DNA of 64,000 nucleotides from assembly GCA_051294375.1 (NCBI GenBank), contig CM119263.1, forward strand, positions 22,470,833-22,534,832, read 5' to 3'. Source of the stretch: Paraspadella gotoi (taxonomy: Eukaryota > Chaetognatha). The stretch's first letter is position 1. Every line of letters begins with the position of its first letter. Under the pieces are notes generated by a model. The model did no database searches. It was not told where the DNA came from and worked only from the letters and a program-made list of their open reading frames with translations. Below are positions 35,214 to 48,960 of this stretch, in pieces. The translations under genes and the position numbers were made by a program.

Positions 35214-35999
35214 AATCTGGCCCGCCTTAATGCCCATTGCCCCAAAGGATAGAGGGATAAATAATATCTTTCGGACTGATATAAACAATATATGACGGGC
35301 GGAAAACGTTATGAAAAAATGAGAGGAGATTCGCCGAGAGGAAAGAAAAAAAACATCTTATTACTTTACAGCAGCGTCAGGAGAAGCAGCGCAGCAGCAG
35401 CAGCAACGGCGTGATGGCGTCGTCGCTGGCGAAATTGTCGGCGGTTTTAAAAGATTTCGCTGGAAGATAATCTGAATCGTACTTTTTTTCGTCCTTTGGT
35501 CTTTTTCCGTGACTGAACGAGAATAATTTTTCTCTTTTTCTTTTTTTCATCCCGGATATTTCTTCTCTGAATCGCGAAAGAAAAACAAATGAACACGAAT
35601 TTCGATAAAGAGGTGATAACTCGTCTCACTTCACCCACGATCTCCCCCGCTCGAGCGTTACTCACTAAAGGCGTAGTAAAATTCCTCAGTTTAACTTTAA
35701 TTAAAATTCTAAAAGTGAGGAACGAACAACATTATACTTATAAACATTTAAGTATAAAAAAAAATTTATAATAAATTTTACCAATTTACGCAGTAGGCCA
35801 TATTTATACTAGTACTTAAAACCAATAAATGTTAAAATTTCAAAACAGTTTTTTCTAAGATTTTTTGCAGATTTGAGATTCATCATAAAAAAGTTGATAA
35901 AAAGAAATATAACTCTTTTTGAAAAATTCCTTCATTAAGTGGGTCAAAAATTAGAAAAAGCTATATTTTAAACTGAAATTAACTTTTATATATTAAATA

Positions 36000-36024
36000 N
36001 NNNNNNNNNNNNNNNNNNNNNNNN
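36000..36024. other. Assembly gap, 25 N
   Basis: It marks the start of the indel-rich block copy B. Confidence 0.99.
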
Positions 36025-36144
36025 TCTTAAATAATAAAAGAGCAATAAAATCCAGAAATATTTATAATCAGGGGAGTAAAATTTGATACTAACATATTTA
36101 ACAATTATACTTATAATTATACTTATTTCCATCCTGAAGTGAGA
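36025..36144 (+). repeat. Fragment from inside the 11-kb block, misplaced at the copy B junction
   Basis: This sequence matches 32434-32545 and 44783-44940, well inside the block, yet here it joins directly to the block's beginning right after a 25-N gap. It is best read as an assembly junction. Confidence 0.7.
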
Positions 36145-39100
36145 ACGACGAAAAGTACAAAACGGAAAAAATGCATTCAATACGACACATCTGCTTTCGA
36201 AAATTTTTGAAAATTTGAAACATTGTAAAACCCGCTAATTTTAAAGATAATTATTTCAAATATTACGACGATGAAATAAAGTGAGAGCGAATTAGAAAAG
36301 CTCTTGGCTTTTCGTCTCACTTTCTTTAAAATTTTTTCCCCTCAAATTTGAAATTTAAGTTTTTGCTCGCACCGACAGATCATTTTCGGCAGTTTTCCCA
36401 CTCTTTACTGCAATCTTTGCGATAGACGTGGAAAACGGACCGACCAAAACGCATGTATGCGACGACGAAAAAGCGACGAACGATGACTAGCGGCGATTTA
36501 AAGACGACGATCAAGTATGCGCCTTCGGATTTTTCTTTTTTTTCTACTTGAAGGCGTCGGTGGCGAAAAACGGCCGCCAGTACGGAAGGCGTGTCGTCGT
36601 CGTTTTCGTGTCGTCGTTTTCGTCGTCCGTGTTTTCTCGTTCGTCGTTCTGGTTTCGATCGTCTCGGTGTCAACATCATTTCAAGGAATCGTTTTATTCT
36701 TAGTTAAATAATAAACTGTGTTTTTCATCCACCGACGTCAGTTTTGTTTTGCATTTTTTCAAGATACACAGAATAAGCTGGAATGGAGTCCGCACAAGAT
36801 TTTGATCCTTCTTACCTTCTGACCTCTTTTTGGACCTCTCTACCCGTCCTCCTTGATCGAATTAACCCCGACACCTCGGATGTAGTACCTAATTGAAGAA
36901 GAAATCTTATCTGTCACACAAAATGATGACGATCGTAGCAACCTTCAACAGGTGACCCTTCCTTCAATGCTTGTTCACAAACCCGCCCCTGACCTTAATG
37001 AGGTCTTCCGATGTTAACCCTAGCCCTCCCTTCGGCCTTGAAAAGACTTTCTCACGCATTAAGTCTCACCTCAGCTTGGGAAACGGCGGGACGCCTTGGG
37101 CAATAGTTTACGACCTCAGAACCCGAAGCATTGGCTCGGGAACCATTGGCTTTAGATTTGGTCTTGAGCTTTAGATTTGGTCTTGGCCTTTAGATTGCTC
37201 TTGGCTTGATTTAGATCACTCTCTGCGGGAGACTTGCTTTTGATTATTGTTGGTTGTTAGAAAATTGGCACGATGCGTCTAAGAGGTTTACTTGCCAACT
37301 GGATCAGAGATTACCCTATTTAATTTCCATACAAAATCCAATCTAAACAAACAATCTTCCCGGCGGCACTCTTTGCCCGTTTATACGTCTTCAAACCTTG
37401 ACACATTCAACAACTTTGCACCCAATCAGCGGCTCTCGACTCTGCCAGGAGGCAAGCTCAGGCCTTTTCTGGGCCAGAACGCACGCTCACCGATGAAATT
37501 ACTCTCTCTGCAGTGGCTGCCCCAGGGCCGGTAGAGAAGAAAGAAGGAAATTTGAAGGTCGTTTCACGACCAATGACCCATTGTGCCACTTGAAAGGTCG
37601 TTCGTTACCGTTTTCGTTGTGTTGTCCTCGGCGCCGACGAAGAAACGTCGATTGCCGTTCTTAGGGCCCGGTTTTCTTATTTTTTTTATTATTGAGAACG
37701 CACAAGCTTTCTTTTGTATAGTAGTTCTCCCATTTCTCCGTGACTGTCAGATTTCTTAGTTTATACTCTCTTTTTTTACAATATACCCCTTGTTATAACT
37801 ATTACATAACGAGGAAATTGAAACGAATTTCCGGACCGCCTTTAATGCACAATGCTACTCTAAGGTTCATTTTGTCTCGCCGATCTCTAAAAAATAAAAC
37901 AAAAAAAAATACCCAGAAAATTAAAGCCGGTCGCGACAGATGAACTTTGTTCCGAGTCTTCTCTAACGAAATAACAGTATAGACAAGAGCCCATCGAATG
38001 CCGACTTTAAACGCCGACATTTAAAACCCAACTCAATTACATGTACCGGTCCTCTAAAAAAATAGATATGAAAATTAAACTAATAAAATAAAACAAACAA
38101 ATCACACCAAATTAAAATCCACGAACATACGACGTCAGAGCGTAGCACTCTCACCCAATTGCTCTTATTATTCTAAAAGATTATCTGTCACTGCTTTCAA
38201 ATAGAAATCCCAAGTTTTATTTCAGTCCCAAAGATTCATCTTATCCAAAACCGATTCCTGGCCGAAACAACTTAGAATTACGTTTTAAAGGAGTACAGAG
38301 ATCAGGATAGTTTCAAAACTTAAGTTGACCAAGTTCGATTTAATAGATAAATCTGTATGTGTTGGTGCCCTATCGTAGCGTCTGCCGTCGCCGCGCTGTG
38401 CGTCGCCCTGCATCTGCGCTTCTGTCTTCCAGAGATCGGCCGTTCCAGCGAAGAGCATCACGAGTGCGTCATGCAGCCGCTTCTACAAATCCGTCGATCA
38501 GAGCCTCTCCAATCCCGCTGCGCATTCAGAACACCGCTAGTTTTTTGCCCTTGTACTGCGAATGCAGTCTCGGATGCTACGAGCGGTTCACTGATGAGCT
38601 GAAAGATTCGAAAGACAACGGACCATGAAGGATGTGGAAGGAGCAGATGGACAGAATGTGATTGACTGGTGATTGACGTAGACGAAGTCGCGCCGACTAG
38701 TCACGTGAGTTTCCCCGGACGTTCGTCGGTCCCGTTCGCTCTTTTCACGTTCGTTTCGTCTAGTCAGATATGGCGCCATTGTCGTCGTCGTCAGTCGCGT
38801 CGTCGTGTTCAAGTCGCGTCGTCTGAAGAATTGGCCTTTGATCTTGCACACCATTGAGCAATCAGGTCAGGTTGACAAAAAGGTTTGGCATGTGGCTGGA
38901 TGGTCAAGTAATATCAGCGAAAAAAAACATGGCAGCAATGACCACTTTGCGCTTTCGGGATCAAGGATCATCTGCCCGTGAGATCGATGAGGCGGAGCAG
39001 GATTGTCATAAACGTACTTTAAAAATAATTATTTCTTATTATTTTCTTTCCTTTTTTATTTTTTTTAATCTTCCCCCATTCTTTAAATTTTAAATATCCT

Positions 39101-42100
39101 TAGTGGCGTTCATAATAAATTGACCTTGGATTCGTGAGTAAATCAAATAAGTGGAGGGAATATGTTTTCTCCATCAGTTATTGCTGTTCTGTGAAGTGTA
39201 TTGCAGGCCGTGTGGTGAATCACCCTAGTCTCCTCGCCACCAAGCGACGCCTCAATCCTCCCACCCTCCATCGGCAATCTTACAAGTTTACGAACCAACC
39301 TTGCAGCGTGTCCTCGTATGATGCTATCGTCTCTCGGGCGAATTTCGACCGTCGCGACTTCGTATTCTCTGATTCCAAAGCTGAAGGCCTATTTAGCGAG
39401 ACAGTAGACGTCTTTTAGTACTATGTTAATGTATACTCATCTAATTCATAAACGAAAAACTGATTTCACGCGGAAAATTACTCGTAATATAAAAAAATAA
39501 CAAAAACAGACAAAAGGTGAAAGATCTTCCTTCCACTTCTCATATTCTGTATACCAATTCGTTTTAAACAAGATACAGAATGGTCCGAACGTGACTAAAA
39601 GCGCACATTTGTTCACGGCGAAGGGATGTTATTTTTTCACATCGGAAAAAAAAACAAATCGTTCCCGTTTGACACTGAGGACGACGTGTCTTCATTTCGA
39701 CTTTCAGAACAATTTCGACTTTATAATCGTTCTGAAAAAAAAGAGTAGAGCTGAGGAAAAATGGGCAAGAGAGAGAAAAAAACATAGATAAGAGTAAAGC
39801 TGGAGATAAATCCCGGGAAAAGAGGAACAAAAAAGTTTTCGAGTCCCGAGAAATAGAGCATACAAAACTGTTAAGTGTTGGAAAACCAAGTCTCAAGTAG
39901 AAGTTATGAAAAGGAAAAAGAAGAAGAAGAGAGGATGATTATCGACACGAGAAGAGAGGTGCATGAGTATTCATGAAATCATAAAACAAAATAGTGAATG
40001 AGAGACGGAAGATAATTACTAATTCTTTTTCTTGGTTCTATGAAAATATGTAATAATTAAATCTTTTCCGTTGTGCTGCAGACACTCTGTGCCGGTTTTG
40101 ACTGTAAACGCAAATATCAATGTCGATTTCTGTTCTGCGACTTTTTTTTTCACGTCCGTGTATCTTATGTACCCGCTACCGGAACGACATACGAGCACAG
40201 TCGAATCTGAGAAGGAGATTACTTTGTAGATACGACCGAGAAGAGTAGAGACGATGATGGAGACGAGAGAGAAGAGTGAATGAATGCGAAGAGACGAGAG
40301 AGCATGAGAGAGAGACCGAGAGTATGAATTGCGCTAAAGAAGATCTCACCTGAAAAGTCTTCTCCATAACATTTCATACGTTTCTAGTTCAAATATTATC
40401 TGATATCACTTTCGTAAAATCACAGTTTGATTAAACACACAGTTCGAGAATAAGCGTCTGAGAGTACTTTCGAGCCATTATTATCCATTAATTCTAATTA
40501 CTAATGTTTGCTACTCACATAAAAACAAGGCTTTCAATCTTCTCACGCTCTACAGTCACGATTCCAAACCAATCGACTCTCGAAGACGACAGTTCACCTC
40601 AATTGTGCACGGCATTTTCTGTCCATCTGATTCCACCTTATCCACTCTCGGCTCCACCAAGCATCACACTTGAAAACTCATCATGTCACCAACCTATAGT
40701 CGAAACCCGCCACGACCACATGAAGTACTGTACGACCCTAATCAACACACACCAACAAACCTCCCCTCTCTCTACCCCTAAGAAAAAAACTGAGAGAAGG
40801 AATCATTATTTAGAGCACTCGCAGGATGTTTAATTCCGAATTTCGTCCACCGGATTGCATCCGCTCCGCAGCGGGACTCGAATATTCCCGGGGTTCCGCG
40901 ATATCCCGGAAGATGACGACTTTTTATTTTTTTCGTAATGTGTTTGATCAAACGGGGATTTTCGTGTTGTTTATCTTTTGTAGAGATTACGATGCATACG
41001 AGAAAATCCAGGAATCGGAATATTTAGGAGTCTTCAACGCAACGCGCGCCTATGAGAAAAGAAGAACAGAAAGAACTTGAAGAAAAAAGAAAACAAAAAC
41101 AATAAAGAAATAAAATCAGAAAGAAAGTAAGCCAAACAAGAAATAAAGAAAGCCAAGAAAAAGATAAAAATAACCATAATAAAAGAAAGACACCAGATAA
41201 GAAAAAGACCAGTAAAAGCTAACATATGACTGCCTGCTCAGGCACTAGACGACACGATTGATCAATCGCACCAAAGTCCAGAATCTTATCTGTTTGCTGT
41301 TCTTTTTAGCTAATAAAATAAAAAGAAAAATAGAAAACCACTCTGATTCCATCTGGTTCCATGCTTTCGTTTTCGTTCGTTCGTCGTTTATTTTCTATCG
41401 AAACTTCTTGACTGTCAAAGAGTTTTGCAGATCTTCTTCGTATCTCGTAACCTCGGCGACTGTTAGCAGAGACATAATCTCGTAAATAAACGTTAAACAT
41501 CTGGACGCTCTATTACAAAAAGGTTATTCTCTTTCAAGAAAATAGGTTTATTCTCGGCGTATTTAACTTTTATGAGATATAGTTTTTTAAAAGATAACAT
41601 TTTCTTAATTGTTGATAAACTATGAAAACAAAATTTCATTTTGAGGATAGTCTCGCTAAAATATTATTTTACTAAGAAAGAAAAGTACAATATTAAAAAA
41701 CTTAATGTTGTACCATTTTTTTTCTAAAAAAAAACTGTTTTGCGAACCACAAAAATCACTGCGATCGATTTGAAAATAACGGCACAATAGTGAATGAGAG
41801 AGAGAAGTCCGGAACATCCTCGCGGAAAGCGAGCGTGCACCAGAAGAAAGGACCGAGCAGAGAGAGCTCGAGAGAGATAGAGAGAGGTAAGGTATCCATG
41901 AAGACGAGTAGTAGATGACGAGAGAGAGCAGAGCGTGAGGAGCTAGTGTATGTGAGTGCAAGACGAAGGTGGAGAATAAGATACAGCTAGTGAAAAATAA
42001 TTGAACTTCTCTCCAATGATGACTTCGATTTAATTCCAATTCTTTCCAAACGATAAAACAGTCATTATCGTTTTAAAAAGAGTTTTCGCCGCCCGGGGAA

Positions 42101-42985
42101 TCAAAACAAAATCGTCTCAGTCTTTCTTTTTTCCCCTTTCTTCTTTCTTGTTTTCTCGTTTCATTATACGTGCAAACTTTTATCTCAGAGAGATCTACGA
42201 ATTAAATGCATATACCAGTTTCAAACCTTTTCACGAATATAATTCTTTGGCTACCCGAGTGTTTTAGTTTTTTTACCTTAGTGGTACAATTCCATGAATA
42301 CCTTGTGGCGTTGCCGTCCCCCCCCTTACACACCACTACTCTACGTATTTATTCAGGGCGCACGAGTACAGCTTCACCCTCCCACCCTCGTGTAAACTTA
42401 CCACCCCAACTCCCCATAGTCGTTCTCTCTCACTATTTATAGACATGAACATCAAGGTTCTCACGTCGCCTTCTCACTATCTATCTCATCCACCATCAGT
42501 TAACGCGACGATCCGTGGGAGTTCTTTTTCGTGCCGAGGCTCTTCGCCTGCGCTTGATGATAAAAAAGAAAACAAAATAGGGAGAATAGAACGACGACGA
42601 CGAACGACGATGGACGACTGCAACTGGAAATTTAATATTGTTTTAAAAAAAATTAGTTTGAAAGTTTTGAAAGTCCAACCTATCACATATCAATTATTTT
42701 TTACTAGTAATTTACCACTAAAAACAGACTTGCCAAAAGAATCAAACTTATTGTTGTATAACAATTTTGACGGGGTAGAAAAAACCGAATCATCTTGTAA
42801 AAAAAATTATTGCTTGAGGGATATTTTTTTCTAGCGATGACAGTTTTCCCCACATGTTCGGGAGCATTTTAAGCATTGTTTTCAACCCATTTTTTACAAT
42901 TAATACAATTATTTGGGCATTGTTAAAACGTCAATAATTTTTTTTATCAAATGGTCCTAAAAATTTACGGTTTTGAAAACAAAGG

Positions 42986-43016
<31 letters not shown>

Positions 43017-44625
43017 CGAAGAGAGAGAGAGAGAGAATGAGAGATGAAGAGAGCGAGAGACGAGAGAGAGAGAGAAGAGAGATGGAGGAATATTCGTTCC
43101 ACCCCCAAAGACCGTAAGGTAAGGACATCGATCCCTCGACCCTTAAAATGTTTACGGACGTTTTTTATGGGTGCTATAGTCTCAGACGAACGACGACATA
43201 CGACGACGATAAACGACGACGCACTTTCGCCACTCGACGGATGGATGAAACATATCTCGCCAGTGTCGCTGTGAAAAATTTGTGCGATTATTGAAAGGTT
43301 CGATATTGGATTGACGAGACGGATGACGACGGACGACGACGACGACGACGACGTCATCGATGATAGCGACCGACAGTGTCGACGACTCGACAAGGCGCCG
43401 ACGTAAAGACGCCCTTCGTTCCCGGCGCACTCTGAACTTCGGACCGACGTAGAAAAAAAAAAGTTTTTCAAAAAATTGATTTATTTGTGATTTCCCGTCC
43501 AAAGGTCAGACGCGTGAAAAAGCTCTATTCTAAAAGAGAGAACTGGAAGGTTGCAAGAGGTGGAATGATTTGGATCAGGGTTAAGCGGGAATAAGGTCAC
43601 TTCCCTTACTTTCTTTGGCTGCCATGGAACGGACCTGAGCTTGCTCCGAGGTGGTTAATGGCGCTTCTCTTGTTCCCGAAGGCGTAAGTTCTTTGAGAGG
43701 AACGTAATGGTCACAAATAAAAATGTCATAAGATGGGCGGGGTGAACCTGCCAATTACCGCCGTTACAAATAAAGTCGACGACGACGACGGATTGACGAC
43801 GACGATGACTAATGACGAATGAGGAGAGTGATTTTATGATCAGTACTGTGGTTGACTGACGGGTTTATAACGATAACAATTTCGAAAAACTCTCTGTGTT
43901 TCGGTTCTTGGTTCAAAGTTGAGAAGGATTAAAAACATTGGTGGACTCAGCATCCTTCTCTCATTTGGTCGCCCTGAAAAGGAATGACTTTTCACGTGTG
44001 GGAATCGGGCGGTAAAATATATACTCACTGACTTTCTCTCCGGTCTCCATAGAACAGATTCAGTGTAGCATAATCGATAGAAAAAACACCGAGAGAAAAC
44101 GAAATTCAACTTGCAGGTTTATCTTCGTTTCCATAAGAAAACCAATCTTTTGGAGCATTTTTTTTTTCAATCGGAAGAATGGAAAAAAGAACAATCTTTA
44201 TTGTAATGGAAAAAATAATAAATGTAAACTTTCATCCGAAGGAATATACTGAATAATATGTATTAACGAACCTTGAATAAAAGTGAAACATTCGTTCAAA
44301 CTTAACAATCATTGGGAAAAAAGAAGAGAATTTTCGAGGTTTTCATTGTTGAGGGTTGGATCACAGCAACTTGGTGTTGAGACGTTTTTGAGCCAAAAAA
44401 ATTTTTGAAGTTCAAAAGGTTTTACTACGAAGAAAAAATCGTTTTTCGAGTAAAATGATTCTGACGATCAGAGAATGTGTGGGAAAGTGAAGTTAGGATG
44501 AAGAAAGAGAGGAGAAGAAAGATAGACTATATAAGAAAGTAAGAAAGATATGACATTGAAAGAAAGAACGAATGAAAACACAAAATGGAAAGAGAGAAAA
44601 AGAAAAGGTAAGAGAGAGACGAGAG

Positions 44626-44685
<60 letters not shown>

Positions 44686-45369
44686 TGATTGCAATGCCTT
44701 TAAGGCGGGCGGAAAAGTCAAAGTTCGTTTGAACCAAAGAGCAAACCCCTTTTCTGTAAAGTGTATGGAGAAGAATCATCCGTCTTAAATATAAAAGAGC
44801 AATAAAATCCAGAAATATTTAACTCATAAAAAAATCAGGGGAGTAAAATTTGAACCCCATGTTTCTCGAAATCATTTTTTTCCGATACTAACATATTTAA
44901 TATTATACTTTAATTATACTTATTTCCATCCTGAAGTGAAACGGGAAAATATTAAAAAGGAATCAGGAATAATTGAATTAAGAAGATAAAAAAATAATAA
45001 TTGTAATAATTACTGATTAGCTTTTCTGCAAAAGTTTTTTCTCTTTAAATTGAAAAAAAAGTTTCATCGATTAAAAAGTTAAATAGTAATTTCTCTGGGA
45101 TATTAACCGACTTTTTAAAATCACAAAACCCATCGTCTGCTGGAAATTAAAAAAATGAATAAAAAAAAACATAAAACACGGCCCGAGTCACGTGATGAGG
45201 GTCGAAGTCACGTGATCGAGATCACAATGGAGGCGAGGAATGCGAGGGCAAAATATAGTGAGGAGAAAGAAAGTAAGGAGAAGAGGGATGAAGGGTAATA
45301 GAAGGGTACGAAAATAAGACGGTAGAAGCACAGTGGGTGAGGACTACAAAGGGGAAGAGTGCGATGTGA

Positions 45370-45660
45370 AATGACAAAAGTGATGGAGAGAAGGAAGAAA
45401 GGACGAGGAGGATGAAGAACGAATGGCAAAGTGATGGAGAGAAGGAAGAAAGGAGCGAGGCAGGACGAAGAACGAATGACAAAAGTGATGGAGAAAAGGA
45501 AGAAAGGAGCAGGAGGATGAAGAACGATGACAAAAGTGATGGAGAGAAGGAAGAAAGGAGCGAGGAGGACGAAGAACGAATGACAAAAAGTGATGGAGAG
45601 AAGGAAGAAAGGAGCGCGGAGCACGAAGAACAGAATGACAAAAGTGATGGAAAATCGGCA
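45370..45660 (+). repeat. 53-bp VNTR, 5-6 units (block copy B)
   Basis: The unit is the same as at 32965-34200 and so are the flanks, but with a quarter of the length. Confidence 0.9.
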
Positions 45661-45982
45661 GCATAGAATGAAAGCTCACGGTTTCCTTTCCCGTCTGGCG
45701 AGGCTTTTTAATCCAGGGTAGAGGAAGAATATGAAAAAAATTAATATAAAGGAATGAATCTAAGATGGATGTAAATTTAATAAGGAAAAACTCAACCTGA
45801 TCATAGACAGCAACAGGGACTTCTCCAAGAAAGATGAGAAAGAGAGAAAAAGAAAAGAAAGAAAGAAAGAAAAATCAAAATCTAATGGCAAAAAATTTAA
45901 AGAACAAAATATGAAGTAAAAAAAACAATCTTTCCTTTTTCTTTTTTCTTTCTTCCAATTTGCGATACCGAACCAACGAAAA

Positions 45983-46007
45983 NNNNNNNNNNNNNNNNNN
46001 NNNNNNN
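45983..46007. other. Assembly gap, 25 N
   Basis: It marks the end of the indel-rich part of copy B. In copy A the flanks are contiguous (34545-34570), so no sequence need be missing. Confidence 0.99.
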
Positions 46008-46239
46008 AATGAAAGCATCTTGGGATAAAAAAAGTACAAATAATAAAAACTGCAATGAGAAGAAAAATAAAAATATAAATGGTTGATGCCCATTGAGGCG
46101 GAACATGTTACAAACTAACAGAAATCCGGTATAAATATTGTTAATATGTGTAATAAAATCGTTAAAATAAACGCATGGAGGCTATTTTATAATATCAAAA
46201 TACTATATAATGTCAAAAAAATTTTTGGGTAAATTTGAA

Positions 46240-46870
46240 GCTTGAAATTTTAACGATTTGCTGCCCCCAAGGAGGAATTATTTTTCTATATATGTATTCG
46301 ACATTACAAGTAAGGTTCCGAAACGGGTAGAAAACAGTCAATTTGCTGATGACACAGCAAACTGGGTCACGGAAGTGTCATTAGACCTGTGTCAATTTGA
46401 AATGCAAAGGTGGTGTAGTAAATGGCGTCTCAAATTGGCCCCGGAAAAATGTCAATTGATTATCTTTTCGGAGAGCGCTGTTTGGGAAACTTGACTTAGA
46501 CTTATTTGGGGAAAAAACAGAGGTTGTACGGGAGGCAATTTTTTGGGGAGTTACTTTCGATAGTAAATTAAACCGGAATAGCCACATAGACAACCTTTCA
46601 AAGCGAATGATACAAAGATGCGGGATTTATCTAAATTACGCTATAAATATATATGCTTAAGTAGTAATATTATGTTAGAACTTTATTCGGTATTTGTCCT
46701 CTCGTTATTAGAATATATAGCATGAGTTGCTATTGTACTATATCTAATTCCTTATGGAACAAACTGGAGACTATCTAATTTAGATATTTGAAAAACATTT
46801 CGGATGTGCCGAGATCGATGTCAAACGTTTTAGTGTTGGATCACTTTGGGTGAGAACCGTTGCGTATTTG
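46240..46870 (+). mobile_element. Degenerate LINE reverse transcriptase fragment (Jockey/CR1-like)
   Basis: A frame from 46258 carries ENSQFADDTANWVTE, which contains the FADD catalytic box of non-LTR reverse transcriptases, followed by QRWCSKWRLKLAPEKCQLII, the usual W..WRL.L.P.KC motif downstream. After a frame change near 46494 the next conserved block appears as FWGVTFDSKLNRNSHIDNLS. Later stops and shifts show decay. Only the palm C-terminal part and the following segment remain; the N-terminal RT, the endonuclease and ORF1 are absent. The sequence to about 47450, ending in (TTCTAA)n-like repeats, is probably the 3' end of the same element. The corresponding place in the other block copy (about 34590) lacks this segment. 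Confidence 0.8.
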
Positions 46871-47450
46871 ATTAATTAAAAGGGCTCAATGCAGATGCGA
46901 GGGATAATAGGGAAAACGCCCTTATTACCGAAATATATTAAAGACATGAATGATTTCAAAGTAGGCAGAAGGGCTGTCTGCCCTTTCAAATTTTTAAGTG
47001 AAGTGCCCAATAACTAATAGTTATTAACTATGCGATTTAATTTACACGTAACTTTATATTTATTTATTTAGTCATTTTGTGTTTTTGCGTAGGATACTTT
47101 TCGTATTCGAGAAAAGCGTTGAAAAGATTCAATTACAGATTAGAGATAAAGATTTCGATTCTGAAAAAAGAAAAGGTTTTCTAATTCAAGTGTTGGACTC
47201 GTACTCGAGTTCTTTAACCTTATCCGAATTTAGGATAAAGCAATCTCAAACTGTTTTACGTTAGTAAGTTGGGATGTTTGTAGTATGTTCGTATATGTAA
47301 ACTCCTTATTGATTACCTCTGTACTGTGATTATTTGTATATCGTCCGTGATCATTTGTAACCGCGACCCTTGGCCAATCCCCGGCCCGTCTTTTTTTCCG
47401 ATTAAATTCTAATTCTAATTCTAATATTGTTAAAAATATTAATATCTGGC
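46871..47450 (+). mobile_element. Probable 3' part of the LINE fragment
   Basis: This continues the decayed RT fragment with short pieces of readable frame (for example LIKRA near 46872-46890) but no intact motif. It ends in a triple TTCTAA-type repeat at about 47405-47425, like the simple-repeat tails of Jockey/CR1 elements. Much of it (34600-35040 in the other copy) is shared, but the extreme 3' end is not. Confidence 0.45.
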
Positions 47451-47602
47451 CCGCCTTAATGCCCATTGCCCCAAAGGGATAGAGGGATAAATAAATATCT
47501 TCGGGACTGATATAAACAATATATGACGGGCGGAAACCTTATGAAAAAATGAGAGGAGATTCGCGCGAGAGGAAAGAAAAAAACATCTTATTACTTTACA
47601 GC

Positions 47603-47758
47603 AGCGTCAGGAGAAGCAGCGGCAGCAGCAGCCGCAACGGTCTGTGATGGCGTCGTCGCTGGCGAAATCTGTCGGCGTTAAAAGATTTTCGCTGGAAGAT
47701 AATCCGAATCGTGACTTTTTTTGTCGTTTGTCTTTTTCGTTGACTGAACGAGAATAAT
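47603..47758 (+). other. Possible terminal exon in block copy B
   Basis: An acceptor-like ATTACTTTACAG precedes a CAG-rich frame that reads QRQEKQRQQQPQRSVMASSL, then AKSVGVKRFSLEDNPNRDFF and a stop. A consensus donor AGAG/GTGAGTA lies at about 47846, so it may instead be an internal noncoding exon. In copy A (35370-35500) indels break the frame. No family is recognised and no upstream exon was found. Confidence 0.2.
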
Positions 47759-47905
47759 TTTTCTCTTTTTCTTTTTTTCATCCCGGATATTTCTTCTTTG
47801 AATCGCGAAAGAAAAACAAATGAACACGAATTTCGCATAAAGAGGTGAGTAACCTCGTCTCACCTTCACCCACCCGATCTCCCCCCGCTCGAGCGTTACT
47901 CACCT

Positions 47906-48373
47906 ACGAATCACCCTTCTCTCGAGGCGCTCTAACCCGCTAATCACTTTCCACTCACCTTCCAGCGTGACAGTTAAAACTTGACTTGTTAATTTAATTT
48001 TTCGCATTAACATCAAACGGTTGTGAACCGACGAATCACCGAATAAAGAGATGTGAATGGGGATGAGGAGAGAAGGAGGAAGAGAAGAGGAATAGAGAGG
48101 AGAGGAATAAAGAGGTGAGAAGTGAGAGAGAAGGGGGAAGATGAAAATCGGGAAATGGTAAGTTTCATCGTGTCAATATCAAACTGATAATTTTTTTAAA
48201 TACAAAAACATGAACCACATTCTTTGTCCAGAGTTTGACATCGGACATGCCCAGACACTTTTAACACCGATGTTAAAAAAAAAATATTAAAAATTATCTT
48301 GATATTGTAATAAGCTTTATTCGTAATTTTCCGTTTGAATAAAAAGAAAAAAATAATTAAAAATATGTTACTT

Positions 48374-48418
<45 letters not shown>

Positions 48419-48960
48419 CTTAGTGAAAGATCTCTTCCTTATCCATTTATCTTCTGAGTCAATTACAGCTTAGCTTTTGTTGAAAAAAAAGGTAAGGTCG
48501 TGTGTGGAGTCATTCATACCACAGCTGGATTCTGTTTGCTTTCTCGGTTTTTCTAATTTTCGAATATCTCTGCTCCTCCTCATCCTCCTCTTCACTCATA
48601 ATCCGCGCCCCCACAATTCGATTGGGGAAAAGAAAAAGATGACATCAACAAAGATCTCTCGATCTCAAGATCGTTTGACTTCCTCATTGTTGATCGAAAG
48701 AAAAAGAGAAAGATGAAATATCATTGATTCAAAATTCATTGAATCCAAAAAGTAAACGGTATTAATAATAAACTGAGACTTTATTTACAAACGTCGACTG
48801 TGTTATGTTGAGGCCGAGAATTTTCAATAGAATTTTAAAAATTGATAAATGAACTGTGACAAATGACATGTTTAATGTTTAAAATTCTCATTTATTATTA
48901 TGATATTATATATTATGTAGTTACCGATAGAGATTTTCCCATCTTTTACATGGCAACCTA
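47906..48960. other. Noncoding DNA between the two duplicated regions
   Basis: It contains a purine-rich stretch (48055-48145) and a (CT)n tract at 48379-48415. I see no supported gene. Confidence 0.6.

Larger units (their letters stand above)
36145..47905 (+). repeat. 11-kb block, copy B (indel-rich up to 45982)
   Basis: This is colinear with copy A. From 36025 to 45982 it differs by insertions or deletions every few bases, the signature of raw long reads, and this stretch is bracketed by 25-N gaps on each side. From 46008 it is cleaner. It supplies sequence for the copy A gap (about 42960-43255), has fewer 53-bp VNTR units, and keeps LINE sequence missing in A. It diverges from A after 47905. 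Confidence 0.85.

Noticed and set aside
35021-35288. IYTIYT/DIHDIH repeat proteins
   Set aside because: Products of the 9-bp TATATCGTG array in different frames.
48872-48959. Extension of the minisatellite frame as a gene
   Set aside because: No start context, splice site or domain; the frame exists because the unit is 48 bp.
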